Positions 8,482-17,951 of a stretch of DNA of 64,000 nt are shown here, piece after piece (within the stretch, counting starts at the first letter, position 1; each line of letters starts with the position of its first letter). The position numbers and the translations under genes were made by a program. Below the pieces are notes generated by a model. That model was not told where the DNA came from. It made no database searches and saw nothing but the letters and a program-made list of their open reading frames with translations. Source of the DNA: Scandinavium vulneris_A. GTDB taxonomy: Bacteria > Pseudomonadota > Gammaproteobacteria > Enterobacterales > Enterobacteriaceae. Location: contig JBKGRZ010000011.1 in assembly GCA_046518185.1 (NCBI GenBank), forward strand, positions 1-64,000, given 5' to 3'.

Positions 8482-10026
8482 ATGGCCGAATCCCAGCCAC
8501 TCTCCACCGCCCCTGAGGGGGCGGAATATCTCAGGGCGGTACTTCGCGCGCCGGTTTATGAAGCCGTGCAGGTCACGCCGCTGCAGAAAATGGAAAAACT
8601 CTCATCACGTCTCGACAACGTGGTGCTGGTGAAGCGCGAAGACCGTCAGCCGGTTCACAGCTTCAAGCTGCGTGGCGCGTACGCGATGATGGCGAGCCTG
8701 ACCGAAGAACAGAAAGCCAATGGCGTGATCACCGCTTCGGCTGGTAACCATGCGCAGGGCGTAGCGTTTTCATCTGCGCGCTTAGGTATCAAAGCGTTGA
8801 TTGTGATGCCGGTCGCGACGGCGGATATCAAAGTCGATGCGGTGCGGGGTTTTGGCGGTGAAGTCCTGCTCCACGGCGCGAATTTTGATGAAGCCAAAGC
8901 CAAAGCGATTGAGCTGTCTCAGCAGCAAGGCTTCACCTGGGTACCGCCGTTCGATCACCCGATGGTGATTGCCGGGCAGGGCACGCTGGCGCTGGAACTG
9001 TTGCAACAGGATGCGCATCTCGACAGGGTCTTTGTCCCGGTTGGCGGTGGCGGTCTGGCGGCTGGCGTGGCGGTGCTGATCAAGCAGTTGATGCCGCAAA
9101 TTAAGGTCATTGCGGTCGAAGCCGAAGATTCTGCATGCCTGAAAGCGGCGCTGGACGCTGGACATCCGGTCGATTTACCGCGCGTCGGGCTGTTTGCCGA
9201 AGGCGTAGCGGTGAAGCGTATTGGCGATGAAACCTTCCGTCTGTGTCAGGAATATCTTGACGATATTGTCACCGTTGACAGTGATGCAATTTGCGCGGCG
9301 ATGAAAGACTTGTTCGAAGACGTGCGTGCGGTGGCGGAACCTTCCGGCGCATTGGCGCTGGCGGGGATGAAAAAATACATCGCCCAGCACAATATTCGCG
9401 GCGAACGTCTGGCGCATGTGCTTTCCGGGGCAAACGTGAATTTCCACGGTCTGCGTTATGTTTCAGAACGCTGTGAACTGGGCGAGCAACGCGAAGCGCT
9501 GCTGGCGGTGACTATCCCGGAAGAAAAGGGCAGCTTCCTGAAGTTTTGTCAGCTGCTGGGCGGCCGTTCGGTCACCGAGTTTAACTACCGTTTTGCCGAT
9601 GCCAAAGATGCCTGCATTTTCGTTGGCGTGCGCTTAAGCCGTGGGCTGGAAGAGCGTCATGAGATCCTCAACCTGCTGCACGATGGCGGCTACAGCGTCG
9701 TTGACCTGTCTGACGATGAAATGGCGAAGCTGCACGTCCGCTACATGGTTGGCGGACGTCCGTCAAAGCCATTGCAGGAGCGGCTGTACAGCTTTGAGTT
9801 CCCGGAATCACCCGGTGCGCTGCTGAAGTTTCTCTACACCCTTGGCACCCACTGGAACATTTCGCTGTTCCACTACCGTAGCCACGGCACCGATTACGGT
9901 CGAGTGCTGGCAGCCTTTGAGCTGGGCGAGCATGAGCCGGATTTCGAAACCCGACTCAACGAGCTGGGTTATGAGTGCCACGACGAAACGCAAAACCCGG
10001 CGTTCCGTTTCTTCCTGGCCGGTTAA
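8482..10026 (+). CDS. ilvA: Threonine deaminase, biosynthetic
   Basis: PLP-dependent L-threonine deaminase that makes 2-ketobutyrate, the committed step to isoleucine and the target of isoleucine inhibition. It has 514 residues as in E. coli. Lys62 in HSFKLRGAYAMM is the Schiff-base residue, GGGGLAAG binds the cofactor phosphate, and two ACT-like regulatory domains fill about residues 330-514. Two ATGs stand in tandem (8479, 8482). I prefer the second because it gives MAESQPL as in E. coli. Last gene of the operon; the stop overlaps the convergent ilvY stop by 4 nt, and its terminator lies inside ilvY. Confidence 0.98.
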   Translation: MAESQPLSTAPEGAEYLRAVLRAPVYEAVQVTPLQKMEKLSSRLDNVVLVKREDRQPVHSFKLRGAYAMMASLTEEQKANGVITASAGNHAQGVAFSSARLGIKALIVMPVATADIKVDAVRGFGGEVLLHGANFDEAKAKAIELSQQQGFTWVPPFDHPMVIAGQGTLALELLQQDAHLDRVFVPVGGGGLAAGVAVLIKQLMPQIKVIAVEAEDSACLKAALDAGHPVDLPRVGLFAEGVAVKRIGDETFRLCQEYLDDIVTVDSDAICAAMKDLFEDVRAVAEPSGALALAGMKKYIAQHNIRGERLAHVLSGANVNFHGLRYVSERCELGEQREALLAVTIPEEKGSFLKFCQLLGGRSVTEFNYRFADAKDACIFVGVRLSRGLEERHEILNLLHDGGYSVVDLSDDEMAKLHVRYMVGGRPSKPLQERLYSFEFPESPGALLKFLYTLGTHWNISLFHYRSHGTDYGRVLAAFELGEHEPDFETRLNELGYECHDETQNPAFRFFLAG

Positions 10027-10913
10027 TTTCCGGGTAAAAGTTTCCAGAAAGCGTCAATAAGCGGCTCATGCAGCCGCTTTTTTTGTGCACAAACGCCCAG
10101 CTCAAACGGCGTTTTCTCATCGCTACGTTCAAGGATCATCACGCGGTTGCGTACCGGCTCGGGGCTATTTTCCAGCACGATTTCCGGCAGCAGAGCCACG
10201 CCGCAGCCCAGCGCAACCATGGAGACCATCGCCTCGTGCCCGCCCACGGTGGCGTAAATCGACGGATTGCTGATTTTATGGCGGCGAAACCACAGCTCAA
10301 TGCGACGGCGGACCGGACCCTGATCGGCCATGATAAAGGGCACCGTTGACCAGTCGGGCTTCTCCTGCGACACCTGGGTACGCACCGGGCACGGCAGCGC
10401 CGGGGCAATCAGCACCACCGCCAGATTCTCCAGCATGGAGAAAGCGACGGCGGCCGGCAGCGTTTCCGGTTTACCTGCAATCGCCAGATCGGCTTCGCCG
10501 GTGGCCACTTTTTCCATCGCATCGGCGGCATCGCCGGTGGTGAGTTTAATTTCCACCGACGGATGTTCGGCGCGGAAGCGATCGAGGATCGGCGGCAGAT
10601 GGCTGTAGGCGGCGGTCACCGAGCAAAAAATATGAAGTTCGCCGGAAAGCGACGGGCCCTGTTGATCGAGTGTGTGGCGTAACTGCTGATACTGCAACAG
10701 CGTCTGCTGGGCAAAAACGCGCAGTTCTTCACCCGACTCGGTGAGCGTCACGGTGCGGTTATCGCGCACAAACAGCGGCTGGCCGAGATCTTCTTCCAGA
10801 CGCTGGATCTGTCTGGAAAGGGTGGACGGACTGACGTGCATCGCCCGCGCGCTGCGGCCAAAATGTCGGCTTTCCGCCAGATGCAGGAAGGTTTTCAGAT
10901 CGCGTAAATCCAC
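10023..10913 (-). CDS. ilvY: LysR-type activator IlvY
   Basis: LysR-family activator of ilvC, divergently transcribed from it. It responds to acetolactate and acetohydroxybutyrate, the substrates of IlvC. The N-terminal helix-turn-helix includes HVSPSTLSRQIQRLEEDLG (residues about 26-44), followed by the ligand domain with ALGCGVALLPEIVLEN near the end. It has 296 residues against 297 in E. coli. ATG at 10913. The shared 158-bp gap with ilvC should hold the tandem operators. The 3' end carries, on the opposite strand, the terminator of ilvA. Confidence 0.97.
   Translation of the reverse strand: MDLRDLKTFLHLAESRHFGRSARAMHVSPSTLSRQIQRLEEDLGQPLFVRDNRTVTLTESGEELRVFAQQTLLQYQQLRHTLDQQGPSLSGELHIFCSVTAAYSHLPPILDRFRAEHPSVEIKLTTGDAADAMEKVATGEADLAIAGKPETLPAAVAFSMLENLAVVLIAPALPCPVRTQVSQEKPDWSTVPFIMADQGPVRRRIELWFRRHKISNPSIYATVGGHEAMVSMVALGCGVALLPEIVLENSPEPVRNRVMILERSDEKTPFELGVCAQKKRLHEPLIDAFWKLLPGN
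10058..10087 (+). terminator. Terminator of ilvLXGMEDA inside the ilvY coding region
   Basis: Stem AGCGGCT/AGCCGCT with a short loop (10060-10078), followed by seven T on the + strand. It lies 35-60 nt after the ilvA stop and is wholly within the last codons of ilvY on the other strand. Confidence 0.8.
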
Positions 10914-10936
10914 GGGTCACACTCCACGATTTTACA

Positions 10937-10988
10937 TTGCATAAATTGCAACGTGATGTTGTGAATATATCAATTTCCGCAATAAATT
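10937..10988. promoter_or_regulatory. Probable IlvY operators in the ilvY-ilvC gap
   Basis: Two dyads stand in the divergent gap: TTGC-N7-GCAA at 10937-10951 and AATTT-N7-AAATT at 10972-10988. They fit the position of the tandem IlvY operators known in E. coli between ilvY and ilvC; exact borders are inferred. Confidence 0.55.
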
Positions 10989-11071
10989 TCCTGATGTAAT
11001 GTGGTTCTATTCTCGCAAGATAGCAAACGCGAACCGAACAATAAGACAGTACAACATCACGAGGAATCACC

Positions 11072-12547
11072 ATGGCTAATTACTTTAATACACTGAATCT
11101 GCGCCAGCAGCTGGCACAGCTGGGTAAATGCCGCTTCATGGCACGTGACGAATTTGCCGATGGCGCGAGCTACCTTCAGGGTAAAAAAGTGGTCATCGTC
11201 GGCTGTGGTGCTCAGGGTCTGAACCAAGGCCTGAACATGCGTGATTCCGGTCTGGATATCGCTTACGCCCTGCGTAAAGAAGCGATTGCTGAAAAGCGCG
11301 CATCCTGGCGTAAAGCGACCGAAAATGGTTTCAAAGTGGGGACTTACGAAGAGCTGATCCCCCAGGCGGATCTGGTGGTAAACCTGACGCCAGACAAACA
11401 ACACTCTGATGTTGTCCGTTCCGTGCAGCCGCTGATGAAAGACGGTGCTGCGCTGGGTTACTCTCACGGTTTCAACATCGTTGAAGTCGGCGAGCAGATC
11501 CGGAAAGACATCACCGTTGTGATGGTGGCACCGAAGTGCCCAGGTACCGAAGTGCGTGAAGAATACAAACGTGGTTTCGGTGTACCGACGCTGATCGCCG
11601 TTCACCCGGAAAACGATCCAAAAGGCGAAGGCATGGCGATTGCTAAAGCCTGGGCTGCGGCAACCGGTGGTCACCGTGCGGGCGTGCTGGAATCCTCTTT
11701 CGTCGCGGAAGTGAAATCTGACCTGATGGGTGAGCAGACTATCCTGTGCGGTATGCTGCAGGCCGGTTCTCTGCTGTGCTTCGATAAGCTGGTGGCGGAA
11801 GGGACTGACCCAACGTATGCAGAAAAACTGATTCAGTTCGGATGGGAAACCATTACCGAAGCGCTGAAGCAGGGCGGCATCACCCTGATGATGGATCGCC
11901 TGTCCAACCCGGCGAAAGTCCGTGCTTATGCGCTCTCAGAGCAGCTGAAAGAGATCATGGCTCCGCTGTTCCAGAAACACATGGACGATATCATCTCCGG
12001 TGAATTCTCTTCGGGCATGATGGCTGACTGGGCCAACGACGATAAAAACCTGCTGACCTGGCGTGAAGAGACCGGCAAAACCGCTTTCGAAAACGCGGCG
12101 CAGTATGAAGGCAAAATCAGCGAGCAGGAGTACTTCGATAAAGGCGTGCTGATGATTGCGATGGTGAAAGCGGGCGTTGAGCTGGCCTTCGAAACCATGG
12201 TGGATTCCGGCATCATCGAAGAATCGGCGTACTACGAATCACTGCATGAGCTGCCGCTGATCGCTAACACTATCGCGCGTAAGCGTCTGTATGAAATGAA
12301 CGTGGTTATCTCTGATACCGCTGAATACGGCAACTACCTGTTCTCTTATGCCTGTGTGCCGCTGCTGAAAGAGTTCATGACCACCCTGCAAACTGGCGAC
12401 CTCGGTAAAGCCATTGCGGAAGGTGCTGTCGATAACGCCCAGCTGCGCGATGTGAACGAAGCGATTCGTAACCACGAAATCGAGAAAGTCGGGAAGAAAC
12501 TGCGCGGGTACATGACGGATATGAAACGTATTGCTGTCGCAGGTTGA
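11072..12547 (+). CDS. ilvC: Ketol-acid reductoisomerase, class II
   Basis: NADPH-dependent, Mg-requiring enzyme: isomerises and reduces acetolactate or acetohydroxybutyrate, second step to Val and Ile. It has 491 residues, the long (class II) enteric form with a duplicated C-terminal knotted domain. The Rossmann motif GCGAQGLNQGLNMRDSG lies near residues 45-61. ATG at 11072 with GAGGAATCACC before it. Induced by its own substrate through IlvY, divergently encoded upstream. It forms its own unit, followed by a repeat and a terminator. Confidence 0.98.
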   Translation: MANYFNTLNLRQQLAQLGKCRFMARDEFADGASYLQGKKVVIVGCGAQGLNQGLNMRDSGLDIAYALRKEAIAEKRASWRKATENGFKVGTYEELIPQADLVVNLTPDKQHSDVVRSVQPLMKDGAALGYSHGFNIVEVGEQIRKDITVVMVAPKCPGTEVREEYKRGFGVPTLIAVHPENDPKGEGMAIAKAWAAATGGHRAGVLESSFVAEVKSDLMGEQTILCGMLQAGSLLCFDKLVAEGTDPTYAEKLIQFGWETITEALKQGGITLMMDRLSNPAKVRAYALSEQLKEIMAPLFQKHMDDIISGEFSSGMMADWANDDKNLLTWREETGKTAFENAAQYEGKISEQEYFDKGVLMIAMVKAGVELAFETMVDSGIIEESAYYESLHELPLIANTIARKRLYEMNVVISDTAEYGNYLFSYACVPLLKEFMTTLQTGDLGKAIAEGAVDNAQLRDVNEAIRNHEIEKVGKKLRGYMTDMKRIAVAG

Positions 12548-12569
12548 TATAGAGAAGGGTACGGCCTGA

Positions 12570-12605
12570 TGCCCTCACCCCAGCCCTCTCCCTTGGGAGA
12601 GGGTG
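12570..12605. repeat. Palindromic intergenic repeat (REP-like)
   Basis: A 9-bp perfect palindrome CCCTCTCCC-TT-GGGAGAGGG preceded by GCCCTCACCCCAG. From memory this CCCTCACCCC..CCCTCTCCC unit is a common dispersed palindrome in Enterobacter, Klebsiella and Citrobacter genomes. It lies directly after ilvC. Confidence 0.65.
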
Positions 12606-12614
12606 CAAATCTCA

Positions 12615-12648
12615 ATCCCCTTCCCGGTAAGAGAAGGGGATGTTTTTA
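12615..12648 (+). terminator. Terminator of ilvC
   Basis: Stem ATCCCCTTC/GAAGGGGAT with a 9-nt loop, followed by G and five T. It ends at the convergent ppiC stop codon and terminates ilvC after the repeat. Confidence 0.85.
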
Positions 12649-12927
12649 TTTCCGGTACAGCACTTTAATGATGTGGTAACCGAACTGGGTGTGCAGCGGG
12701 CCGGTTGGCTCCAGCACCGGGCAGGAGAATACGACTTTATCGAACGCCGGAACCATCTGACCCTGTTTGAATTCGCCTAAGTGACCGCCTTTTTTACCTG
12801 ACGGGCAAGTGGAATGTTTCTTCGCCAGCTTCTCGAAATCGCCGCCGTTTTTGATTTGCTCTAAAAGATCCAGAGCCAGTTTCTCTTCTTTTACAAGAAT
12901 ATGCAGAGCTGCTGCTGTTTTTGCCAT
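12646..12927 (-). CDS. ppiC: Peptidyl-prolyl isomerase C (parvulin)
   Basis: A single-domain cytoplasmic parvulin of 93 residues, as in E. coli. It has the family motifs HILVKEEKLA, GGHLGEFKQGQMVPAFD and FGYHIIKV. It speeds cis/trans isomerisation of prolyl peptide bonds; in E. coli IlvC is a reported interaction partner, which fits the location. I start at the ATG 12927 (MAKTAAALHILV). The longer frame to 12999 runs into the rep promoter region and lacks support. Divergent from rep. Confidence 0.96.
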   Translation of the reverse strand: MAKTAAALHILVKEEKLALDLLEQIKNGGDFEKLAKKHSTCPSGKKGGHLGEFKQGQMVPAFDKVVFSCPVLEPTGPLHTQFGYHIIKVLYRK

Positions 12928-13010
12928 GATCGTGCCTTGAGTGGTGTGGTTCAGGCTCGCTATACTACCACGCTCTATTTCTGCCCTCCCGTTTTTCATT
13001 GAGTGACCCT

Positions 13011-15032
13011 ATGCGTTTAAACCCCGGACAACAACAAGCCGTCGAATTTGTCACCGGACCCTGCCTGGTGCTGGCGGGGGCGGGATCCGGCAAAACACGC
13101 GTGATCACCAACAAAATCGCGCATTTGATTCACCAGTGTGGCTATCAGGCTCGCCATATCGCGGCGGTGACCTTTACCAACAAAGCGGCGCGCGAAATGA
13201 AAGAGCGTGTGGCGCAGACAATGGGCCGTAAAGAAGCGCGTGGGCTGATGATTTCGACCTTCCATACGCTCGGGCTGGAAATCATCAAGCGTGAGTTTGC
13301 CGCGCTGGGCATGAAATCGAACTTCTCGCTGTTCGACGATACCGATCAGGTTGGGCTGTTGAAGGAACTGACGGAAGGATTGATCGACGATGATAAAGTG
13401 GTGCTTCAGCAGCTGATCTCGACGATCTCCAACTGGAAAAACGATCTGATGACGCCCTCACAGGCGGCGGCACAGGCCAAAGGCGAGCGCGATCGCATTT
13501 TTGCGCATTGCTATGGGCTGTACGATGCACACATGAAAGCCTGTAACGTGCTGGACTTTGACGATCTGATCCTGCTGCCAACCCTGTTGCTACAGCGCAA
13601 TGAAGAAGTACGCGAGCGCTGGCAGAACAAGATTCGTTATCTGCTGGTGGATGAATATCAGGATACTAACACCAGCCAGTATGAACTGGTGAAGCTACTG
13701 GTCGGCAGCCGCGCGCGCTTTACCGTGGTAGGCGATGATGACCAGTCGATTTACTCCTGGCGCGGTGCGCGCCCGCAAAACCTGGTCCTGTTAAGCCAGG
13801 ACTTCCCGGCGTTGCAGGTTATCAAGCTCGAACAAAACTACCGTTCATCCGGTCGCATTCTGAAAGCCGCTAACATTCTGATCGCCAACAATCCGCACGT
13901 TTTTGAGAAGAAGCTGTTTTCCGAGTTAGGCTACGGCGCAGAACTCAAAGTCCTGAGCGCCAATCATGAAGAACATGAGGCCGAACGCGTGGCGGGGGAG
14001 TTGATCGCCCATCACTTCATCAATAAAACGGCCTACAAAGATTACGCGATCCTCTATCGCGGCAACCATCAGTCGCGGGTATTTGAAAAGCTGCTGATGC
14101 AAAACCGTATTCCTTACCGTATTTCCGGCGGCACATCGTTTTTCTCGCGGCCTGAAATCAAGGACCTACTCGCCTATCTGCGCGTACTGACCAACCCGGA
14201 TGACGACAGTGCCTTCCTGCGTATCGTGAATACGCCCAAACGTGAAATTGGCCCTGCGACCCTGCAGAAGCTGGGCGAATGGGCGACCACACGTAATAAA
14301 AGCATGTTTGCAGCCAGCTTCGACATGGGCCTGACACAGACCCTGACCGGGCGCGGCTATGAATCGTTGACCCGGTTCACCCACTGGTTAGGGGACGTTC
14401 AGCGCCTGGCCGAACGTGAACCCGTGGCTGCGGTGCGGGACCTTATCCACGGCATCGACTACGAGTCCTGGCTGTTTGAAACCTCGCCGAGCCCGAAAGC
14501 CGCTGAAATGCGGATGAAAAACGTCAACACCCTGTTTGGCTGGATGACGGAAATGCTCGAAGGCTCCGACCTTGACGAGCCGATGACCCTCACGCAGGTG
14601 GTGACCCGCTTTACGCTGCGCGACATGATGGAGCGCGGTGAAAGTGACGAAGAGCTTGATCAGGTTCAGCTCATGACCCTACACGCGTCAAAAGGTCTGG
14701 AGTTCCCGTATGTGTATCTGGTGGGCATGGAAGAGGGCCTACTCCCACATCAGAGCAGTATTGACGAAGATAACGTCGATGAGGAACGCCGTCTGGCCTA
14801 TGTGGGGATCACCCGCGCGCAGAAGGAGCTGACATTTACGCTGTGCAAAGAGCGCCGTCAGTATGGCGAACTGGTGCGCCCGGAGCCGAGCCGTTTTCTG
14901 CTGGAATTACCGCAGGATGATATCGTCTGGGAGCAGGAGCGTAAGGTGGTATCGCCGGAAGAGCGGATGCATAAAGGGCAGGCTAACGTGGCCAACATCA
15001 AAGCGATGCTGGCAAAAGCGAAGGCAAAGTAA
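13011..15032 (+). CDS. rep: ATP-dependent DNA helicase Rep
   Basis: A superfamily 1A 3'-5' helicase of 673 residues, E. coli length. It has Walker A AGAGSGKT at 22-29, DEYQDTN (motif II), GDDDQSIYSWRGA (motif III), QNYRSS and TLHASKGLEFPYVY. It works as an accessory replicative helicase that clears proteins ahead of the fork, through its C-terminal contact with DnaB, and restarts forks. A TTG start four codons upstream (12999) is possible, but the ATG at 13011 gives the conserved MRLNPGQQQAV. The C-terminus is divergent from E. coli in the last 25 residues. Ends head-on against gppA without a gap. Confidence 0.98.
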   Translation: MRLNPGQQQAVEFVTGPCLVLAGAGSGKTRVITNKIAHLIHQCGYQARHIAAVTFTNKAAREMKERVAQTMGRKEARGLMISTFHTLGLEIIKREFAALGMKSNFSLFDDTDQVGLLKELTEGLIDDDKVVLQQLISTISNWKNDLMTPSQAAAQAKGERDRIFAHCYGLYDAHMKACNVLDFDDLILLPTLLLQRNEEVRERWQNKIRYLLVDEYQDTNTSQYELVKLLVGSRARFTVVGDDDQSIYSWRGARPQNLVLLSQDFPALQVIKLEQNYRSSGRILKAANILIANNPHVFEKKLFSELGYGAELKVLSANHEEHEAERVAGELIAHHFINKTAYKDYAILYRGNHQSRVFEKLLMQNRIPYRISGGTSFFSRPEIKDLLAYLRVLTNPDDDSAFLRIVNTPKREIGPATLQKLGEWATTRNKSMFAASFDMGLTQTLTGRGYESLTRFTHWLGDVQRLAEREPVAAVRDLIHGIDYESWLFETSPSPKAAEMRMKNVNTLFGWMTEMLEGSDLDEPMTLTQVVTRFTLRDMMERGESDEELDQVQLMTLHASKGLEFPYVYLVGMEEGLLPHQSSIDEDNVDEERRLAYVGITRAQKELTFTLCKERRQYGELVRPEPSRFLLELPQDDIVWEQERKVVSPEERMHKGQANVANIKAMLAKAKAK

Positions 15033-16520
15033 TTATTCGACCGTCAACGGCCAGTGGACGTAGCTCTGCCACTGGCTTTCCTGCAGAACCAGTTCCGCAC
15101 CCAGCGGATGCGTCGCCAACCAGCCTGAAGGCAACTTCAGCGTCAACGCTTCGCCTTCTACACTGAGCGATATTTCCGGCAGCAGATCGTCCCGACGGCG
15201 GCCTGCAAACAGGATAGCCAGACGCAGCAGACGGCAAAGCCTGTCGGCGACGCGCGGCGGCACAGCATTTTGCTGATGCAGTGAAGGCAGGTCGACCGGG
15301 TTGGTTTGATTTAAGACCAGCGTCGCCAGCAGTTTTCTCTGGGCGGGCGTGTAGCCCGGTAAGTCGAGATTACGCACCAGATAGGCGGCGTGCTGTGGTG
15401 CTTGCTTAAAGTCCACGCTCAAGCCGATTTCATGCAAGTAGCAGGCGCTTAACAGCAGTTCGCGGCTGAGGGGTTCAATTTCCCACCTTTTATCACACTG
15501 ATCGACGAAATGTGATGCTAGCTGTGCCACGCGCTCCGCCTGTTCGGTATCGACCATAAAGCGGCGTTGAATATTGTGCAGCGTACGGTTGCGGATATCC
15601 TGGTCTACCGCCAGATGCAGCATGCCATAGACCAGGCCTTCACGCAGCGCACCGCCAGCCAACGTCATGCACTTTATGTCCAGCTCGCTGAAAATCGCCA
15701 GTAAAATGGCGAGTCCGCTCGGGAACACTAGCGCACGTTCGAGCGTCAGACCTTCAATCTCCAGCTCTTCAAGACGACCACACTGAATGGCGCGCTGTTT
15801 AAGCTGTTGCAGTTTGGCGAGGGTGATGCGTTCGTCCATGCCCTGCGCCATCATGATTTCTTGCAGCGCCTGCACGGTGCCGGACGCCCCGACGCACACC
15901 TTCCAGCCGTGGTGACGTAGTTCGTCGGCAACCGGACGCAGAACGTCGCGCGCGGCCTGTTCAGCAGCATCAAAATGGGCTTGTTCGAGATTTCTGTCGG
16001 TAAAGAAGCGTTCGAGCCAGGTGACACAGCCCATCGACAGGCTGAATAATGAGGTGGTTTGTGCCCCGGTGCCGGTGACCAGTTCGGTACTGGCCCCGCC
16101 TATATCGACCACCAGACGGCGGTCGTCGCCTCCGGTGGTATGCGCCACGCCTTGGTATATCAGACGCGCTTCTTCCTCACCGCTAATCACCTGCACCGGG
16201 CAACCGAGGATTTCCTGCGCTTTGGCAAGAAACGCATCGGCATTAATAGCCAGACGCAATGTGGCGGTGGCCACAACGCGGATTTGCGCCTGAGGAATGT
16301 CCTGCAGACGCTCGGCAAACAGACGCAGGCATTGCCAGCCTCGCTCCATCGCCTCCGGCGACAGCGTGTTATCGCTGCTTAATCCGGCGGCCAACCTGAC
16401 CTTGCGCTTAATGCGCGTCAGGGTCTGAATGCTCCCTGCCACTTCACGTACAACCAGCATATGAAAACTATTGGAACCGAGATCAATTGCCGCATAAAGC
16501 GAAGTAGCAGAGCTGAGCAT
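15033..16520 (-). CDS. gppA: Guanosine pentaphosphate phosphohydrolase
   Basis: A 495-residue enzyme of the Ppx/GppA family that hydrolyses pppGpp to ppGpp, part of the stringent response; the family also acts on polyphosphate. The ASKHA nucleotide-binding motif AAIDLGSNSFHML is at the N-terminus and VVDIGGASTELV near residue 140. The C-terminal half is an HD-like helical domain (CYLHEIGLSVDF). I chose the ATG at 16520 over a start 14 codons upstream, which would overlap rhlB. Seven bases downstream of rhlB, so it is probably cotranscribed with it. Confidence 0.96.
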   Translation of the reverse strand: MLSSATSLYAAIDLGSNSFHMLVVREVAGSIQTLTRIKRKVRLAAGLSSDNTLSPEAMERGWQCLRLFAERLQDIPQAQIRVVATATLRLAINADAFLAKAQEILGCPVQVISGEEEARLIYQGVAHTTGGDDRRLVVDIGGASTELVTGTGAQTTSLFSLSMGCVTWLERFFTDRNLEQAHFDAAEQAARDVLRPVADELRHHGWKVCVGASGTVQALQEIMMAQGMDERITLAKLQQLKQRAIQCGRLEELEIEGLTLERALVFPSGLAILLAIFSELDIKCMTLAGGALREGLVYGMLHLAVDQDIRNRTLHNIQRRFMVDTEQAERVAQLASHFVDQCDKRWEIEPLSRELLLSACYLHEIGLSVDFKQAPQHAAYLVRNLDLPGYTPAQRKLLATLVLNQTNPVDLPSLHQQNAVPPRVADRLCRLLRLAILFAGRRRDDLLPEISLSVEGEALTLKLPSGWLATHPLGAELVLQESQWQSYVHWPLTVE

Positions 16521-16527
16521 AGGGCGT

Positions 16528-17799
16528 TTAACCTGAACGTCGACGGTTACGCGGTGCACCACCGCCGGAACGGCGTGGGCCGTTGCCAGGACGAGGACGC
16601 GTCAGGCGTAGTGCCTTCGGCAGATCGTTCATCAGCGCATCCGGATTGTACTTACTCTGCGGAATCGAGTGACCGATATAGGTTTCGATAGCCGGCAGAT
16701 TCAGGGCGTACTCTTCACAGGCGAGGCTGATAGAGTGGCCGCTGAGGCCAGCACGACCGGTACGACCGATTCGGTGAACGTAATCTTCGCAATCATCCGG
16801 CAGATCGTAGTTAAAGACGTGCGTCACGGCCGGAATGTGCAGGCCGCGGGCGGCAACATCGGTTGCAACCAGAATATCGAGATCGCCACGGGTGAACTCT
16901 TCGAGAATACGCAGACGTTTTTTCTGCGCGACGTCGCCCGTCAGCAGGCCGACACGATGACCGTCCGCAGCCAGATGGCCCCAGATGTCTTCGCAGCGAT
17001 GCTTGGTGTTAGCGAAAATGATGGCGCGATCTGGCCATTCTTCTTCGATCAGGGTTTGCAGCAGACGCATTTTCTCGTCGTTAGACGGATAGAAAAGTTC
17101 TTCTTTAATGCGGTGTCCGGTTTTCTGCTCCGGCTCAACTTCCACGTACTCGGCGTTGTTCATTTGCTCGAACGCCAGTTCACGTACGCGATAGGACAGG
17201 GTGGCAGAGAACAGCATGTTCAGGCGCTGATTAGTCTGTGGCATGCGGCGGAACAGCCAGCGGATATCTTTAATAAAGCCCAAATCGTACATGCGATCGG
17301 CTTCATCCAGCACCACCACCTGAATCGCGCCCAGGTTGATGTGGTTCTGTTTTGCATAATCAATGAGACGACCGGTGGTGCCGATCAGAATGTCGACGCC
17401 GCTTTCCAGCACTTTCAGCTGTTTGTCGTAACCGTCGCCGCCGTAAGCGAGACCCAGCTTCAGGCCGGTGGCGTTGGCCAGCGGTTCTGCATCAGCATGG
17501 ATTTGAACAGCCAGTTCGCGCGTAGGGGCCATGATCAGCGCACGCGGTTGGTTAACCTGGCGGTTCTCTGCAGCAGGGTGAGAGAGAAGATAATGGAACG
17601 TTGACGTCAGAAACGCCATCGTTTTGCCGGTTCCGGTTTGCGCCTGCCCTGCAACATCACGTCCTGCCAGTGTCAGCGGGAGAGCGAGTGCCTGAATGGG
17701 CGTGCAATTATGAAACCCTTTCTTTTCAAGGGCTTCAATCACCTGAGGGTGCAGGGCGAAGTCGGAAAACTTCTGTTCTGTTAAATGTGTTTTGCTCAT
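16528..17799 (-). CDS. rhlB: DEAD-box RNA helicase RhlB
   Basis: RNA helicase of the RNA degradosome; unwinds structured RNA for PNPase through binding to RNase E. It has 423 residues, with the Q motif FHNCTPIQALALP, Walker A AQTGTGKT at 53-60, VVLDEADRM, SATL, and HRIGRTGRAG. The basic, glycine-rich tail (PRPGNGPRRSGGGAPRNRR) matches the E. coli enzyme, with a slightly different length. ATG at 17799. Transcribed divergently from trxA. Confidence 0.97.
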   Translation of the reverse strand: MSKTHLTEQKFSDFALHPQVIEALEKKGFHNCTPIQALALPLTLAGRDVAGQAQTGTGKTMAFLTSTFHYLLSHPAAENRQVNQPRALIMAPTRELAVQIHADAEPLANATGLKLGLAYGGDGYDKQLKVLESGVDILIGTTGRLIDYAKQNHINLGAIQVVVLDEADRMYDLGFIKDIRWLFRRMPQTNQRLNMLFSATLSYRVRELAFEQMNNAEYVEVEPEQKTGHRIKEELFYPSNDEKMRLLQTLIEEEWPDRAIIFANTKHRCEDIWGHLAADGHRVGLLTGDVAQKKRLRILEEFTRGDLDILVATDVAARGLHIPAVTHVFNYDLPDDCEDYVHRIGRTGRAGLSGHSISLACEEYALNLPAIETYIGHSIPQSKYNPDALMNDLPKALRLTRPRPGNGPRRSGGGAPRNRRRSG

Positions 17800-17951
17800 A
17801 GTGTGGTAGAATATCAGCTTACTATTGCATTAAGAAAGCGTATCCGGTGAAATAACGTCAACCTTTTAGTTGGCTAAAGCAACATCAACATGACGTTGAT
17901 TGTTGATAAATGCGACACCAACACACCAGGCTTATTCCTGTGGAGTTATAT

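Noticed and set aside
12999..13010. TTG start for rep four codons upstream
   Set aside because: E. coli Rep begins MRLNPGQQQ, and the ATG at 13011 restores the exact 673-residue length.
16669..17604. A 311-codon open frame on the + strand within rhlB
   Set aside because: Antisense shadow of a high-bias gene; no ribosome site or recognisable domain, while rhlB has all DEAD-box motifs.
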